A stretch of 64,000 bases of DNA from Cladobotryum mycophilum (taxonomy: Eukaryota > Ascomycota > Sordariomycetes > Hypocreales > Hypocreaceae): positions 3,286,001-3,350,000 of the forward strand of contig JAVFKD010000002.1 of assembly GCA_036429605.1 (NCBI GenBank), in the 5' to 3' direction. Made by a program: the position numbers and the translations under genes. Below, piece by piece: positions 25,807 through 37,812 of the stretch. The first letter of the stretch is position 1. Each line of letters begins with the position of its first letter. Below the pieces are notes generated by a model. That model saw only the letters and a program-made list of their open reading frames with translations, was not told the origin of the DNA and ran no database searches.

Positions 25807-28800
25807 ATTCTTAAGCTTCTTAGTATTACTACCTAAGCAAAATGGCTCCGCATATCCGTTCTTAGAGATCTGCGGACCTTTCGGATCCTCTTTAAGAAAC
25901 CTTATAGACAATACATACAGAAAGGTCCTCTAAAAATGAATTGCCACGATAGTAAGTAGTAGATTATACAAGGTTAACTTAACGATCGTTACTTTTAGAT
26001 TTATTATAAGAATCTAATATTCTAGAACAATAATTAGAGAGCAATAATATTATACTTTACAATAAAATCGCTTAACTAAGAGAGTATTAAAAGTTAAGTA
26101 AAATAATAGGCTAATTGAGAAAAGACCTTAGAAAGTTATTGTAACGTTAAGGCGATTATTCCAACGGCTTATCAAGCAGTTCAGAGAAAAACAATAGTAT
26201 AAAAATCAAGAACCTTACTGTACTTACTATGAATGCCTCTTTTTAAGCAAAAGAAGAATAGCTCTGTAATCTATATTAAGCATTTTTAGGGTAAAAGAAA
26301 AAATACCGTAAAGGTTATTTAAAGGTTCTTTTTAAAGTTGATTATATAAATACCAAATGCCAAACCCAATAAGAACTCTATTTAAAGCACTAAGAATCGC
26401 CTAAGGCTCAATAGAAATTAGAAAATAATTAGAAATACTTTAAAAATTAGACTATATTATTATTAAAGGATACAGATATCCGTGAGCTATGGTATTATAT
26501 AAGCTATTAAGAAAGTAAAATAACAGGAATACTAATCTCCTCGAGACTTTTATATATACTTAGACTTATTAGAGAGTTAATTCCTAATAGCCTTAGAATC
26601 ATAGTATGCTTATAGCTTTTACGCAAAGCTATAAGAGAACCTATAACATCAAATTATTATAGGAGAAAACTCCTTTTTAAAGAACCATAAAAAAATAATT
26701 ATATTAACTACATACTATTAGGAGATTTTATAATCTATAAAGAAACGTAAGGCGCTAAAAGAGAAAGAAAAAGAAGAGTTAATTCCAATAAAAACATATT
26801 GAGTTTTGTACTACTCTCCTAAGAAAAACAAACCATACGAGCAAGCTTCATCAACTTCACAAATAACTATTAAGAAAAATAAGCTAAAACAAGTGTCTCC
26901 TAGACCTTCTACTTAAGAGGGATTCTTAAAAAAAGAATATACTTAATGCTAATGGGAATATAAGATAATGTTATAATTGCGGAAGTAATATACATTTAAG
27001 AAATCGATACGATCAATTCTCTATAAAGGTTTAAGAAGTTAAAGCCAATAAATCGCCTCTACCTCCCAAGAAAAAGAAAAAAGTAAGAAAAAAAAGGGTT
27101 GGACTAAAATCCCCTTATATAGCCCTTTAAGTATCTATTAGGGTAATTCCTAAAGTCCCGATTGCGATTCGCATACGTTTTTATATTCTAGTTAAAATTC
27201 ATAAACTGTTTTCTTGTAATATATACGTTAATTTAGATAGCGGTATAAAAGTTAATATTATTAGTATAACTTTTACAGAAAAGTACAAATTAATAAAAAG
27301 CTTAGCGGTTATTTTGCTTTATTTATAAGATATAAAAGAAAAAGACATAAAGACTTATAAAGTCTAGGAAATCCCGCTTCGACTTGTAGATACTCGGGGA
27401 ACTACTAAAACCTTTATAAGGTTATATATAGGCATTAATTAAAACCCTTAAGAACAGGATAGTCCTGTATTATTATCCATAACTACATTATCTAAGTTTC
27501 ATATTTATTTATACCTTTATAATTAAAGCTAGTGGTTTAAATATAATTAGAAAAATCTAAAAAAGATTTCTAAACGCTAATTTTGGAAAAAGTATACAAA
27601 TCATGCATATATTTTATCTATTTCTATAAACCTTAATCTTTTATACCTTTTAGATAAAATAGAGGAAATTATATTAGATCTTTCGCAAATCCTAATACCT
27701 TTTCAAAAGTAGAAAGATATCTTTTCAATCAACAATACAAGGATCTTTCCTTATTTTAAACAAACAGATCATACAATTAAGCTAACTAAAGGAGTCTTTC
27801 TTTCTTATAGTCTGATTTATCTGCTATCCCTTACTGAATTAGAAGCGTTATAAGAATATTTAGAAGGAAACCTAGTAAAAGAACGAATTTGCTCTTCAAA
27901 AAGTCCAGTAGGCGTACTTATTTTATTTATACTAAAAAAGAATAGAAGTCTTCGTTTATATATAGACTATCAAGGATTAAATCAAGTTACAATTAAAAAT
28001 TACTATTCTTTTCCTTTTATTACTAAAATTATAGATCGAGTTAAAGGTTTAAATTATTTTATTAAAATTAATATTAAAGATATATATTATTATATATGTA
28101 TTAAAAAGAGCAATAAATAGAAAACTGTATTTCATACTTATTATAGTTATTATAAATTTTTAGTTATACCTATAGGATTAACCAATACTCTAGTTATATT
28201 TTAGAATTATATTTATTAAACATTAGGCAATCTATTAGATCGCACATATATCGCTTATCTTAATAATATTTTAATCTTTTCTTTAGATCGCGAATCTTAT
28301 ATTTCTTATATATAAAAAGTCTTAAAATAACTAAGAAAAACTAAGCTATACGCTTGACCTAATAAATATTCTTTTATTTAGAATGAAGTTGAATTTTTAG
28401 GATTTGTAATATTAGATAAAAAAATTGCAATAAATCCAAAACGAGTGGAAACGATCTTGACGTGGCAGGAATCTATTATATATTAAGAAATCTAAGTTTT
28501 TCTAGGGTTTTATAACTTTTATTGTTGATTTATTAAAGGATATTTAATGATTGCCTATCCGTTACATAAACTATTAAAGAGTATAAAGAATAAGCGAAAA
28601 CCAGGTTAGGTAGTACTTAGGGAACATCAAAAAACTACTTTTCATCAGCTTATTCAGGCTTTCTAAAACACTCCTTTACTATAACATTATAACCCGAAAA
28701 AGCCTATTCATATAGAGACCAATACTTTAAAGTTTACTATTACTACTATATTATCTTAACCAGATAAGGAAAAAAAGTGGCATCTAGTAGTCTTTTAGTC

Positions 28801-30561
28801 ACGGGCGTTTTATGACACTAAGTTTAATTATAACACACTAGACCAAAAAATACTAGTAATTATAGTGGCATTTAAACATTAGAGACACTATATAGAAAGT
28901 ACCTAAGGTTAGATTAAAGTCTAAAGTAATTATTAGAATCTTTAATCCTTTATAAAATAGCTAAAATTAAATAATAAATAAGCTAAATAATATATTTACT
29001 TAACTCCTTATAACTTTATAATCAAGCATCGAGCAGGAAAGACTAATCCTATTAATAGGCCGTCGAGACAACCCGATTACAAAAAAGAATCGCCTTTAAA
29101 TCAGGAACTTCTTACTCTATTACAAGGTAAACTACAGAATCTAATAGTAGATCAGGGAGATAATCCTTTCGGAAGGATAATATATTTACAAAACCTTATT
29201 ATAAAAGAGTAGCAAGTATCGAGGCAAGAAGCCTACAAAGCTATCTTTACTAACACTCCTTTTAATAATAATATAAAAAAACCACTATTAAAATTATTAT
29301 AGTAAGGTTAAGAGGAAGATCCTAAACTCTAACGTCAAAAAAACCCTGATTTTCTTATAAAAAACCCAAAGTAGGCTATAGAATATAATAATCTAATTAT
29401 CTACCAGAATTATATCTATGTCCTAGAAGAGATAATAATTCGTTAAGAACTATTATCTTTTTATTATAATAATCCCTTAGCAGGTCATTTTAGAGAATTA
29501 CAAATAAAAGAGTTATTATAGAGGAAGTTCTATTGGAAGGATATAGGAAGAGATATTAAGGAATATATTCAAGGATGTCCAATTTACATAGGAATCACGA
29601 TCAAAAGGCATAAGCCATAGGGAAAACTTAAATCACTCCCACTTCCCAGTTAACCAATAAAAGAACTAATAATAGATTTTATAACAGGACTTTTAATAGT
29701 CTTATTTAACAATAAAAAAGTTAATGCTATACTAGTAATCGTTAATCGATATATTAAGTACACGCTCCTTTTTCCAGTCTCTATAACAATTATAGTAAGT
29801 AAACTAACTGAATTATTTCATACTAAAGTTAAACTATAGTTTTTAAAATCTCCACAAGGAATCATATCTAATAAAGGATCTTTATTTATAAGTAAATTTT
29901 AGTCATTAATTTGTTTTTATATAAAAATTCAAAAACGTTTATTAATTACTTTTTATCCTTAAATAGATAGACAAACAAAAAGAATAAATCAATCTATTAA
30001 GCATTATCTATGATGTTTCATAGGCAATATACTATTAGTATAGCCACGATTATTAGCAAAAGCATAGTATACTATAAATACTACTAGAAATACAATAACA
30101 GGCATATCTCCTTTTAAAGCATTAATAGGTTATATTCTAGAATCCCATCTAGACATCAAAGACAATACCCTTTAAAAGGAGATCCTAGATATAAAGGCTC
30201 GCATAGAAAAATTACATTAACTTAAACAAAAACTATAGGATTACTAAAGTATTATAGTTAAAAGATAAACAAGAAATTATAATTTGTATTATAAAGAGTA
30301 ATATTTTAAAATAGGCGATTTAGTAGGATTATCTACGAAAAATTTCAGGTTTAAAAAAAATAACAAAAATTAACATCTTATTATTTAAGACCATTACAAG
30401 TACTTAAATAAATTAAGAACTAAATATACAAAATAGCTTTACCCTTAAAGTATAGTAGTCTATATAACGTTTTCTATATTAGTTTATTAGAACCGTGGAC
30501 CCAGTAACTTTCAGATAAAAAGAACCAATTGCCAATGCCAGAGTTAAATAACTCCAATAAA

Positions 30562-30690
30562 TAGGAAATTAAATTAGTTAAGGATCAGAGAAAAAGCAAA
30601 TCTAGAACGCTTTACCTAGTAAAATAGAAAGGGTAGCCAGTAGAATATAATAAATAGATTTATAAGGAATATATAAAAAATATATAAAAA
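30562..30690 (+). pseudogene. chromodomain of element B pol, with Trp codons changed to TAG
   Basis: C-terminal chromodomain of the integrase, which in chromoviruses directs integration to heterochromatin by reading methylated H3K9. The frame shows EIKLVKDQ, LYLVK-stop-KG-stop-PVEYNK-stop-IYKEYI; the stops fall where chromodomains have Trp, so TGG became TAG. Four such TAG codons are present (one just before EIKL). This places the element in the chromovirus clade. Confidence 0.82.
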
Positions 30691-30827
30691 GTTAAAGAAT
30701 ATTAAAAATTTTAAGCAAAGAAGTCACGATGGAAAAAGAAGATGTATACGAAAATGAAGTAAAAATCTTATTTATAGAAGCAAAACTCTAAGATACTACA
30801 GCAATATACCTGCGATTCCCCTTAACG

Positions 30828-32311
30828 TTAAGATAAAGCAACTAGGAACTCGTCCATGTAACCCCGAACTGTTTCCATCCACCACTCTTCCACCTCTCTC
30901 TTATTATCCTTGCCACAGGAATCTCCTATTAAGGCCTATGTAATGTCTTGCTTGAAGGAGGCTATGGCGTTTTGCCAAGAAGTATAACCGGTATCATCAG
31001 AGCGGAGACAAGAACGCAGGAAGAATTCACGTTGTTCTATGACAGAAAGCGGCTTAAGGGTTCATTAGCAATAATCATATGATTGACTTAGAAATACATA
31101 TAGTATTATAAGGAAATGGTTAGACTTAAGCGTTTAACCCTTGCTGGCGGGATTTATGGGCCTGGTTATATATAGTCTAGGTATTCTAAATTTTATTATT
31201 AATGAGTCGCAGAGTAATTAAATAAGAAAAAATAATATACCACTTGACTTTTCTTATTACCGGTAATATTCTAGTGGCGGTGATGTTAGGTTTCGGTATT
31301 AGAAAACATCTCGGCAAGCCGGAAGGAGGCGCGGGAGATTCACTTTAGACTAAACTCCTTTAACAATAAGCCTCGTTCATCATCTTCTAAAGGAAATTCA
31401 ATGATCCTATTATTATCTTCGTTATCCTACCGGAAATTATAGAACTTATAGGCGAAACTCAATAAAAGAGAAAGATTATCCCGATCTCTGGACATTATGG
31501 CAGTAGCCTAGAAAAAGCTGTTAAAAATGCCAAGAACATAAGCGAATCGCATGAAAGTCGAAAACACTTATAGTTTTACACATTCGCTTATTAGTACAAT
31601 AAAACATACAATAAGACTATACTCGCTTTGCAAAAACACAACGCATAAGGAAAGACTTAAGAGAGTATTCTATGTTTTTGTAATATATGGCCTAATCATA
31701 TATTTGTGATTATAAGTAATACATATACTATAAGCGATTTATATCCTAGGTATTAAAAAGAGAATCTATCTCTTTATCTAGATTATTTATCTCCTTAGGA
31801 TTTAAATTATAGTGAGAAAAAAGACGCGAGTCGCGGGCGGGTGTACCGAGATTAAGCTACATGATATCAGTAAAACATCACGAACTCTGACCTTGTTACT
31901 CATAGGGCTAGGCGTTTCCTTAAGAGCTGGTTTACTCTTGACCAGAGGAGACTCAAAGTATTCAATGGGACTTATAAGACGAGTACTAATAAACTCTATA
32001 TCATTAACATTTAATTTATTAATGTCCATCTTATTAATTTCTTCCTCTAGATCATCAATTATAGGCGGGCAAGGCGAGCGATTCTTAGCCAAGAAAAGTA
32101 TACACTGCACGAAAGAACATCTGCTTTCCGAACCAACACACGAACCTACTTAAGATCCTCCTTAAGGAGTACGGCGATATTCCTATAATCCCGTACTTCC
32201 TCGCGTAGGAGTACCAATAACACTACAGGTTAGGGTTAAGATTTCGTCTATTAAGCGATCTGCATTTAAATGCTGGCTCCGTCGCGTTGTAACCGAACTA
32301 CTTCAAGACAT
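30828..32311 (-). pseudogene. antisense gene-like block in element B, unknown protein
   Basis: Between the chromodomain and the 3' LTR the minus strand reads as a gene in three blocks. Block 1, about 32311-31805, has SQHLNADRLIDEILTL and DLEEEINKMDINKLNVND. Block 2, about 31870-31260 in another frame, has NLNPKEINNLDKEIDSLF and FDFHAIRLCSWHF. Block 3, about 31110-30828, has VIEQREFFLRSCLRSDD, then EEWWMETVRGYMDEFLVAL and a TAA at 30830-30828. Almost every internal stop is one C-to-T step from Gln or Arg, or G-to-A from Trp. Frame changes could be short introns (one candidate has donor GTTAAA, branch TCTAAC and acceptor TCTAAG near 31140-31090). Element A has the same block with the same frame change, so it belongs to the family. 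It is tail-to-tail with pol. I recognise no domain. Confidence 0.6.
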
Positions 32312-32522
32312 TCTATTACTCGTCCCGGAGGCGGAATAAGTATGATTCGACGTTAAACGTCCTCGAGAGGAATGTTATCGAGCTATGATAAAATTAAAGA
32401 AGTTATAATTGAGTCGCAATAGAAATAGTTATAAAAAAAATGCAAGAAGTATATGTGCTTAAGATGTGTTTTGAAATGTACGGGGTTTTAATTAATGTTT
32501 TAAGTAACTGGGACGGTTACTA

Positions 32523-32536
32523 TAGAGAGGGGAAAA
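32523..32536 (+). promoter_or_regulatory. polypurine tract of element B
   Basis: The run AGAGAGGGGAAAA lies directly before the 3' LTR, where plus-strand synthesis is primed in LTR retrotransposons. Element A has a matching AGAAAGAGGAAAA before 34689. Confidence 0.7.
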
Positions 32537-32537
32537 T

Positions 32538-32711
32538 TGTAACGCTGTCCCGAAGATTACCTAGACGCATAATGTAATGGAGATGCGGGGTAATCCTGCA
32601 TAAGTCGCGCGTCTCTCGCACAATAGTTAAACGCATAAGCTTAAGCTTATGCATAAAATAATACCTACGTTTGATCTTGCTTACCTGGTGATCTTATAAG
32701 GTGTTATTACA
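32538..32711 (+). repeat. 3' LTR of element B
   Basis: 174 bp ending GGTGTTATTACA and followed by the target repeat ATAAC, after which element A sequence resumes (TTTAATAAATAGGAAATT). Confidence 0.92.
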
Positions 32712-32969
32712 ATAACTTTAATAAATAGGAAATTAAATTAATTAAAGATTAGAAAAAAGTAAATCTAGAATATTTTATTTAATAAAATAAAAAGAGTGGT
32801 TAATAGAATATAATAAATAGATTTATAAGGAATATATAAAAAATATATAAAAAGTTATTAGAGAATATTAGAAATTTTAAGTAAAGAAGTTATAATAGAA
32901 AAAAATATATATATAAAAATAAAATAAAAATCTTATTTATAGAAGCAAAACTCTAAGATATTATAATAA

Positions 32970-34450
32970 TATACCTACAATTCTTTTTAATATTAAAATA
33001 AAGTAACTAAGAATTTGTTTATATAACCCTAAACTATTTCTATCTATTACTCTTTTACCTTTCTTTTATTATCTTTATTATAGGAATCTTTTATTAAGGC
33101 CTATATAATATCTTGTTTAAAAAAAGTTATAGTGTTTTATTAAAAAGTATAACTGGTATTATTAAAGTAAAAATAAAAATATAAAAAAAATTTATATTAT
33201 TCTATAATAAAAAGTAATTTAAAGGTTTATTAATAATAATTATATAATTAACTTAGAAATATATATAGTATTATAAGGAAATAGTTAGACTTAAACGTTT
33301 AATCTTTATTAACGGGATTTATAGGCCTGGTTATATATAATCTAGGTATTTTAAATTTTATTATTAATAAGTTATAAAGTAATTAAATAAAAAAATAATA
33401 TATTACTTAACTTTTCTTATTATTAGTAATATTCTAGTAATAGTAATATTAGGTTTTAGTATTAAAAAACGTTTTAGTAAGCTAGAAAAAGGCATAAAAG
33501 ATTCGTTTTAGACTAGATTTTTTTAATAATAAGCCTTATTTATTATTTTTTAAAAAAATTTAATAATCTTATTATTATTTTTATTATTTTATTAGAAATT
33601 ATAAAACTTATAAATAAAACTTAATAAAAAAAGATTATCCTGATTTTTAGATATTATAATAATAGCCTAAAAAAAGCTATTAGAAATACTAAAAATATAA
33701 GTAAATTATATAAAAGTCAAAGATATTTATAGTTTTATACATTTATTTATTAGTATAATAAAATATATAATAAGATTATACTTGTTTTATAAAAATATAA
33801 TATATAAGAAAAGATTTAAGAGAATATTTTATGTTTTTATAATATATAGTTTAATTATATACTTATAATTATAAATAATATATATACTATAAGTAATTTA
33901 TATTTTAAATATTAAAAAAAATTATTTTTTTATTTAGATTATTTATTTCTTTAGGATCTAAATTATAATAAAAAAAGAACACAAGTTACGGGCAGGTATA
34001 TTAAGATTAAGCTATATAATATTAGTAAAATGTTATAAACTCTGACCTTATTATTTATAAGGTTAGGCGTTTTTTTAAGAGCTGGTTTACTTTTAACTAA
34101 AGGAGACTTAAAGTATTTAATAGGATTTATAGAATAAGTATTAATAAACTTTATATTATTAATATTTAATTTATTAATATCTATTTTATTAATTTTTTTT
34201 AGATTATTAATTATAAGCGGGTAAGACGAGTGATTTTTAGTTAAGAAGAGTATACGCTATACGAAAGAATGTTTGTTTTTTGAACTAATATATGAACTTA
34301 TTTAAGATCCTTTTTAAGGAGTATAGCAATGTTTCTATAATCCTGTACTTTTTTGTATAAGAGTATTAATAATACTATAGGTTAAGGTTAAGATTTTATT
34401 TATTAAGTGATTTGTATTTAAATGCTAGCTTTATTATATTATAATTAAAT
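32970..34450 (-). pseudogene. antisense gene-like block in element A, RIP-ruined
   Basis: Aligns base for base with the antisense block of element B but is far more mutated. At the frame change near 34025 the two copies have the same length, so that change is not a recent indel in B. Unknown function. Confidence 0.5.
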
Positions 34451-34688
34451 TACTTTAAGATATTTTATTATTTATCCTAGAGGTAAAATAAATATAATTT
34501 AATGTTAAATGTTTTTAAAAGAAATATTATTAAGCTATAATAAAATCAAAGAAATTATAATTAAATTATAATAGAAATGGTTATAAAAAAATATAAGAAA
34601 TATATATACTTAGGATATGTTTTAAAATATACAGGGTTTTAATTAATGTTTTGAGTAACCGGGATGGTTATTATAGAAAGAGGAAAAT

Positions 34689-34862
34689 TATAATACTATT
34701 TCGAAGATTACTTGGATGCGTGATGTAATAGAGATGTAGGGTAATCCTATATAAATCGCGCGTCTCTTATACAATAGTTGAACGCATAAGCTTAAGCTTA
34801 TATATAAAATAATACCTACGTTTGATCTTGCTTACCTGGTGATCTTATAAGGTATTATTATA
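34689..34862 (+). repeat. 3' LTR of element A
   Basis: 174 bp starting TATAATACTATTTCGAAG, the mutated form of TGTAACGCTGTCCCGAAG, followed by the target repeat ATAAA. Confidence 0.88.
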
Positions 34863-34867
34863 ATAAA

Positions 34868-35390
34868 GTATTTAGCTTAGTAGCTTTATAGCTAACTCTA
34901 TAAGCCATTAAGGTTAGGTTTTGAATTTCCTTTAGAATATTAACTATAAAGAATTAAAGATTAATCTATTTTATAGCCTATCCTATAATAACTAAAATCC
35001 TAAAAGTTTTATAAATTTATTTTACTTCATTGAAAAAAGATTTTTTAATACTATAAAATATTAATTAATTTAATCTTTAATATTTATATTAGTTTTAATT
35101 ACTAATAGCTTAAGCAATGGATTATTACAATAAATATGAAATTTAAATAAAATACCTTATAATCTAAAAAATTTTTAACATTCCTTATATAAAAATTCAT
35201 TTTATAATAGAAAAAGGATTATAGATTAATTAAAAAATCAATAAAACTTATAGTAATACTATAGCTATTATTATTATTTATTATTAGAACCTACTGGAAT
35301 AGGCTAGAATAGGCTAGAAAACAATAAAAACAATAGACTTATTGTTTCTTATTGTTTGAACTAATCAATAGGGTAGTAACTAGTTCATTT
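34868..35390 (-). mobile_element. Ty1/copia element, right part with LTR
   Basis: Continuation of the copia element beyond chromovirus A. The part 35275-35390 matches 17770-17893 in the same orientation (shared landmarks GGAATAGGCTAGAATAGG and ACTAGTTCATTTTAATA), consistent with the 5' LTR of a minus-strand element. Only about 0.5 kb is present, so the gag region is short or deleted. Confidence 0.55.
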
Positions 35391-35837
35391 TAATAGTTTT
35401 TATCTCTCTTAAATATAATTTTATATAAATACTTTTTCTTTGATCTATTAAATTTAATAGCTTTTATATTGGTATAATAGAAGAATCAACGTCTTATTAA
35501 ATTAAAAAGAAATATTATTTTAATCTTTTGGGCTTTAAAGTTAATAATTAAGGTACTAGTGTTATTTATTTTATTTTATCTTAGTTATTAGTCTAGGCTT
35601 TTTTATTAATTTGGTTTTTTAAAAATTAGTTTTTTTAAGAGTCTATTTGATTATTATTTCTAATATTTAATAATCTTTTAAGCTTAATTATTTAATAACA
35701 TAAGTATAAGTTTGTTTTTAGCTATAGTAATTTTATTATACTTTAGTTAAAATAGGGTCTATAATAGCTTAGGTTTGTTTTTTAAGTTTTGATAATCTAG
35801 GGGTATTAATAATAAAAGTATTAATACTCTTTATAAG
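35391..35837. other. AT-rich spacer
   Basis: T-rich sequence with no recognisable element ends or coding signal between the copia LTR and the long-TIR repeat. Confidence 0.35.
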
Positions 35838-36843
35838 CCCCCTTAGGGGGGATAAGTCTTTGTAACTTGTTTAATTATATTAGTGAATTATAATAAATAG
35901 GTTTAGTTTGATTTTATTAAGATTTAGGTTTTATATATTTTAATAAAATACTTATTATTTAATTATGTAATTAGAGTATTAGTTAAATAATTATATATAC
36001 TATTATCTTTAAATAGTTAAAATATAATTATTTTTATTTCCTTTTAATTTTAGCTTTAATAGAATTTATATTTAGTTATTTTATTTAACTTATTTTATTA
36101 TTTTCTTTAAATAAAATTAATAACTTAATTTACGTTAATTAAATATTTTAATTAATTATTTAATTAATAAAACAATAAAAGGTATAGTTAGCAATTATAT
36201 GTTTTATAGGCTTAATAATTATATATAACTATATATATAAATAAATAACTATAATATTACATATAATAAGTAAAAAAAATCTTTTTATTTATAAGTAATC
36301 TTAAAATCTTAAAAACTTATACAAAATCTTATTTTCTAAAAACCTTTGTTTTTTTAGTTTATTATTTATTATTATAATAAATATATTATATAAAACATAT
36401 AAATCGGTTTAGTTTTAATTAAACTAATTATGTAAACTTTAATTTTAATAATATAATTAAAGCTTTTAATATAATAAAAGGTTTAAGAGATACATTAAGG
36501 TCTAGAGTTAGCTAGTAGCTTATAGTATTAACCTTATTTTATAGCCAGTATATCCTTAAGGCAGGACTATTTTTATTATTATTGCTATACCTTATTAAAT
36601 AATTTAATAATAAATACACCAAAAACACAGACGCCAGATACTATATTTACTATTTAATCACAAAATTAAAAAAAAAACCCCTATATATATAATTACTTAA
36701 CTAATACTTTAATTATATAATTAAATAATAAATACTTTATTAGAATATATAAAATCAAGATATTAATAAAATAAGACTAAACCTATTTATTATAATTAAC
36801 TAATATAATTAAACAAGTCACAAAGACTCGTCCCCTAAGAGGG
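35838..36843 (+). repeat. long-TIR family, most complete unit (about 1 kb)
   Basis: Begins CCCCCTTAGGGGGGATAAGTC and ends GACTCGTCCCCTAAGAGGG, its inverse. Inverted similarity runs roughly 200 bp inward from each end, including the AATTATAATAAATAGG landmark. The interior holds the family landmarks ATACATTAAGGTCTAGAG and TTATAGCCAGTATATCC. No open frame and no TIR transposase motif, so probably non-autonomous. Confidence 0.65.
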
Positions 36844-37812
36844 AGAATTTATATTTAGTTTTTCTAATTAAGTTATTTTACTATTATTTGTAAGTATAGT
36901 TAATAACTTGATTTAAGTTAATTGAGTATTTTACTTATTGATTTAATTATTAAAATAATAAGAATATAATAGTTTTTAATTAGTATTTACGATTCTAATA
37001 GCTTAGATAGGATTTATAGTTATTGATTGTGTAGTGTAATTTATATATAATTTACGATTATAGACAACTATAATATAAAGTATAATTAGTAAAAAGGAAT
37101 CTATTTATTTATAAGCAATTTTAAAGTCTTAACTAATTATAAAAAATCTACCTTTTTAACAACCTTTATTTTTTAGTTTAGTTTATTATTTATTATTATA
37201 ATAATTTTATTATATAAAAAATATAAATACATTTAAGTTTAATTAAATTAATTATTTAAACTTTAATTTTAATAATATAATTAAAGCTTTTACTATAATA
37301 AAAAATTTAAGAGATATACTAAAGTTTAAAGTAAATTAATAGCTTATAGTATTAACTTTATTTTATAATTAATATATTTTTTAAAATAGGATAATTATTA
37401 TTATTATTATTATTATTATCATTATATTTTATTAAATAATCTAATGATAAATATATTAAAAATACAGGTACTAGACATTATATTTATTATTTAAATACTA
37501 TAATTATATACCTGCTTTTCTTTACTTATATTCCTTTTAAATATTATAATTATATACTTAATTCTTTTTACATATATTTCTTTTAATTATATTTATTATC
37601 TAACTATATTAATTATTCTTTTTATTGTTTTTGATTTTAATAATCTTTTATTTAGCTTTTAATTTTGCTCTTATAGAGCTTGGATTTAGATTCTTTTTTT
37701 AAGCTATCTTATTATATATAGCCTTTTCTAGGTTTAGTCACTAACTAGATTTAAATTAGTCAGGTACTTCAGTTACCTACTTAATTGCTAAGATATCATG
37801 GTTATTAATTGG
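36844..37812 (+). repeat. partial long-TIR family copies
   Basis: Family interior repeated in the same order (ATAATATAAAGTATAATTAG, then the TTATTATTATAATAA landmark). A second start of family sequence at about 37500-37812 is cut by insertion of the 2.6-kb TIR element. Confidence 0.5.

Larger units (their letters stand above)
25633..32711 (+). mobile_element. Ty3/gypsy chromovirus, element B (younger), nested in A
   Basis: 7079 bp between identical-length LTRs (25633-25806, 32538-32711) with duplication ATAAC (25628-25632, 32712-32716). Domain order: gag ATG at 25842 (MAPHIRS); zinc knuckle CYNCGSNIHLRNRY at 26969-27010, last Cys read as Tyr; protease DSG at 27236-27244; reverse transcriptase about 27850-28300 with LRLYIDYQGLNQV and YLNNIL where the active DD reads NN (28262-28267); RNase H VAFKH-stop-RHY (28859-28890); integrase from LAGHF at 29477 onward; chromodomain 30562-30690. 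Knuckle, protease, RT, RNase H and integrase share one frame; the chromodomain is one frame off. Most lesions are TGG to TAG or Gln/Arg codons to stop, as RIP makes. An antisense gene-like block follows, then a purine tract before the 3' LTR. Confidence 0.92.
20722..34862 (+). mobile_element. Ty3/gypsy chromovirus, element A (older), containing nested element B
   Basis: Bounded by 174-bp LTRs at 20722-20895 and 34689-34862 and flanked by the duplication ATAAA (20717-20721 and 34863-34867). Its own sequence is 20896-25632 plus 32717-34688; element B interrupts it just before the chromodomain codons. Its pol parallels B throughout but is far more AT-shifted: the gag ATG reads ATA, the RT active site DD reads NN, and stops are everywhere. 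Without B and one target repeat it would be about 7.06 kb. It carries the same antisense reading block as B (about 32970-34450). A dead copy. Confidence 0.88.

Noticed and set aside
31812..32153. 113-codon plus-strand ORF in element B
   Set aside because: It overlaps the minus-strand gene-like block, has no domain, and its plus-strand frame is not continued upstream or downstream, whereas the minus strand is.
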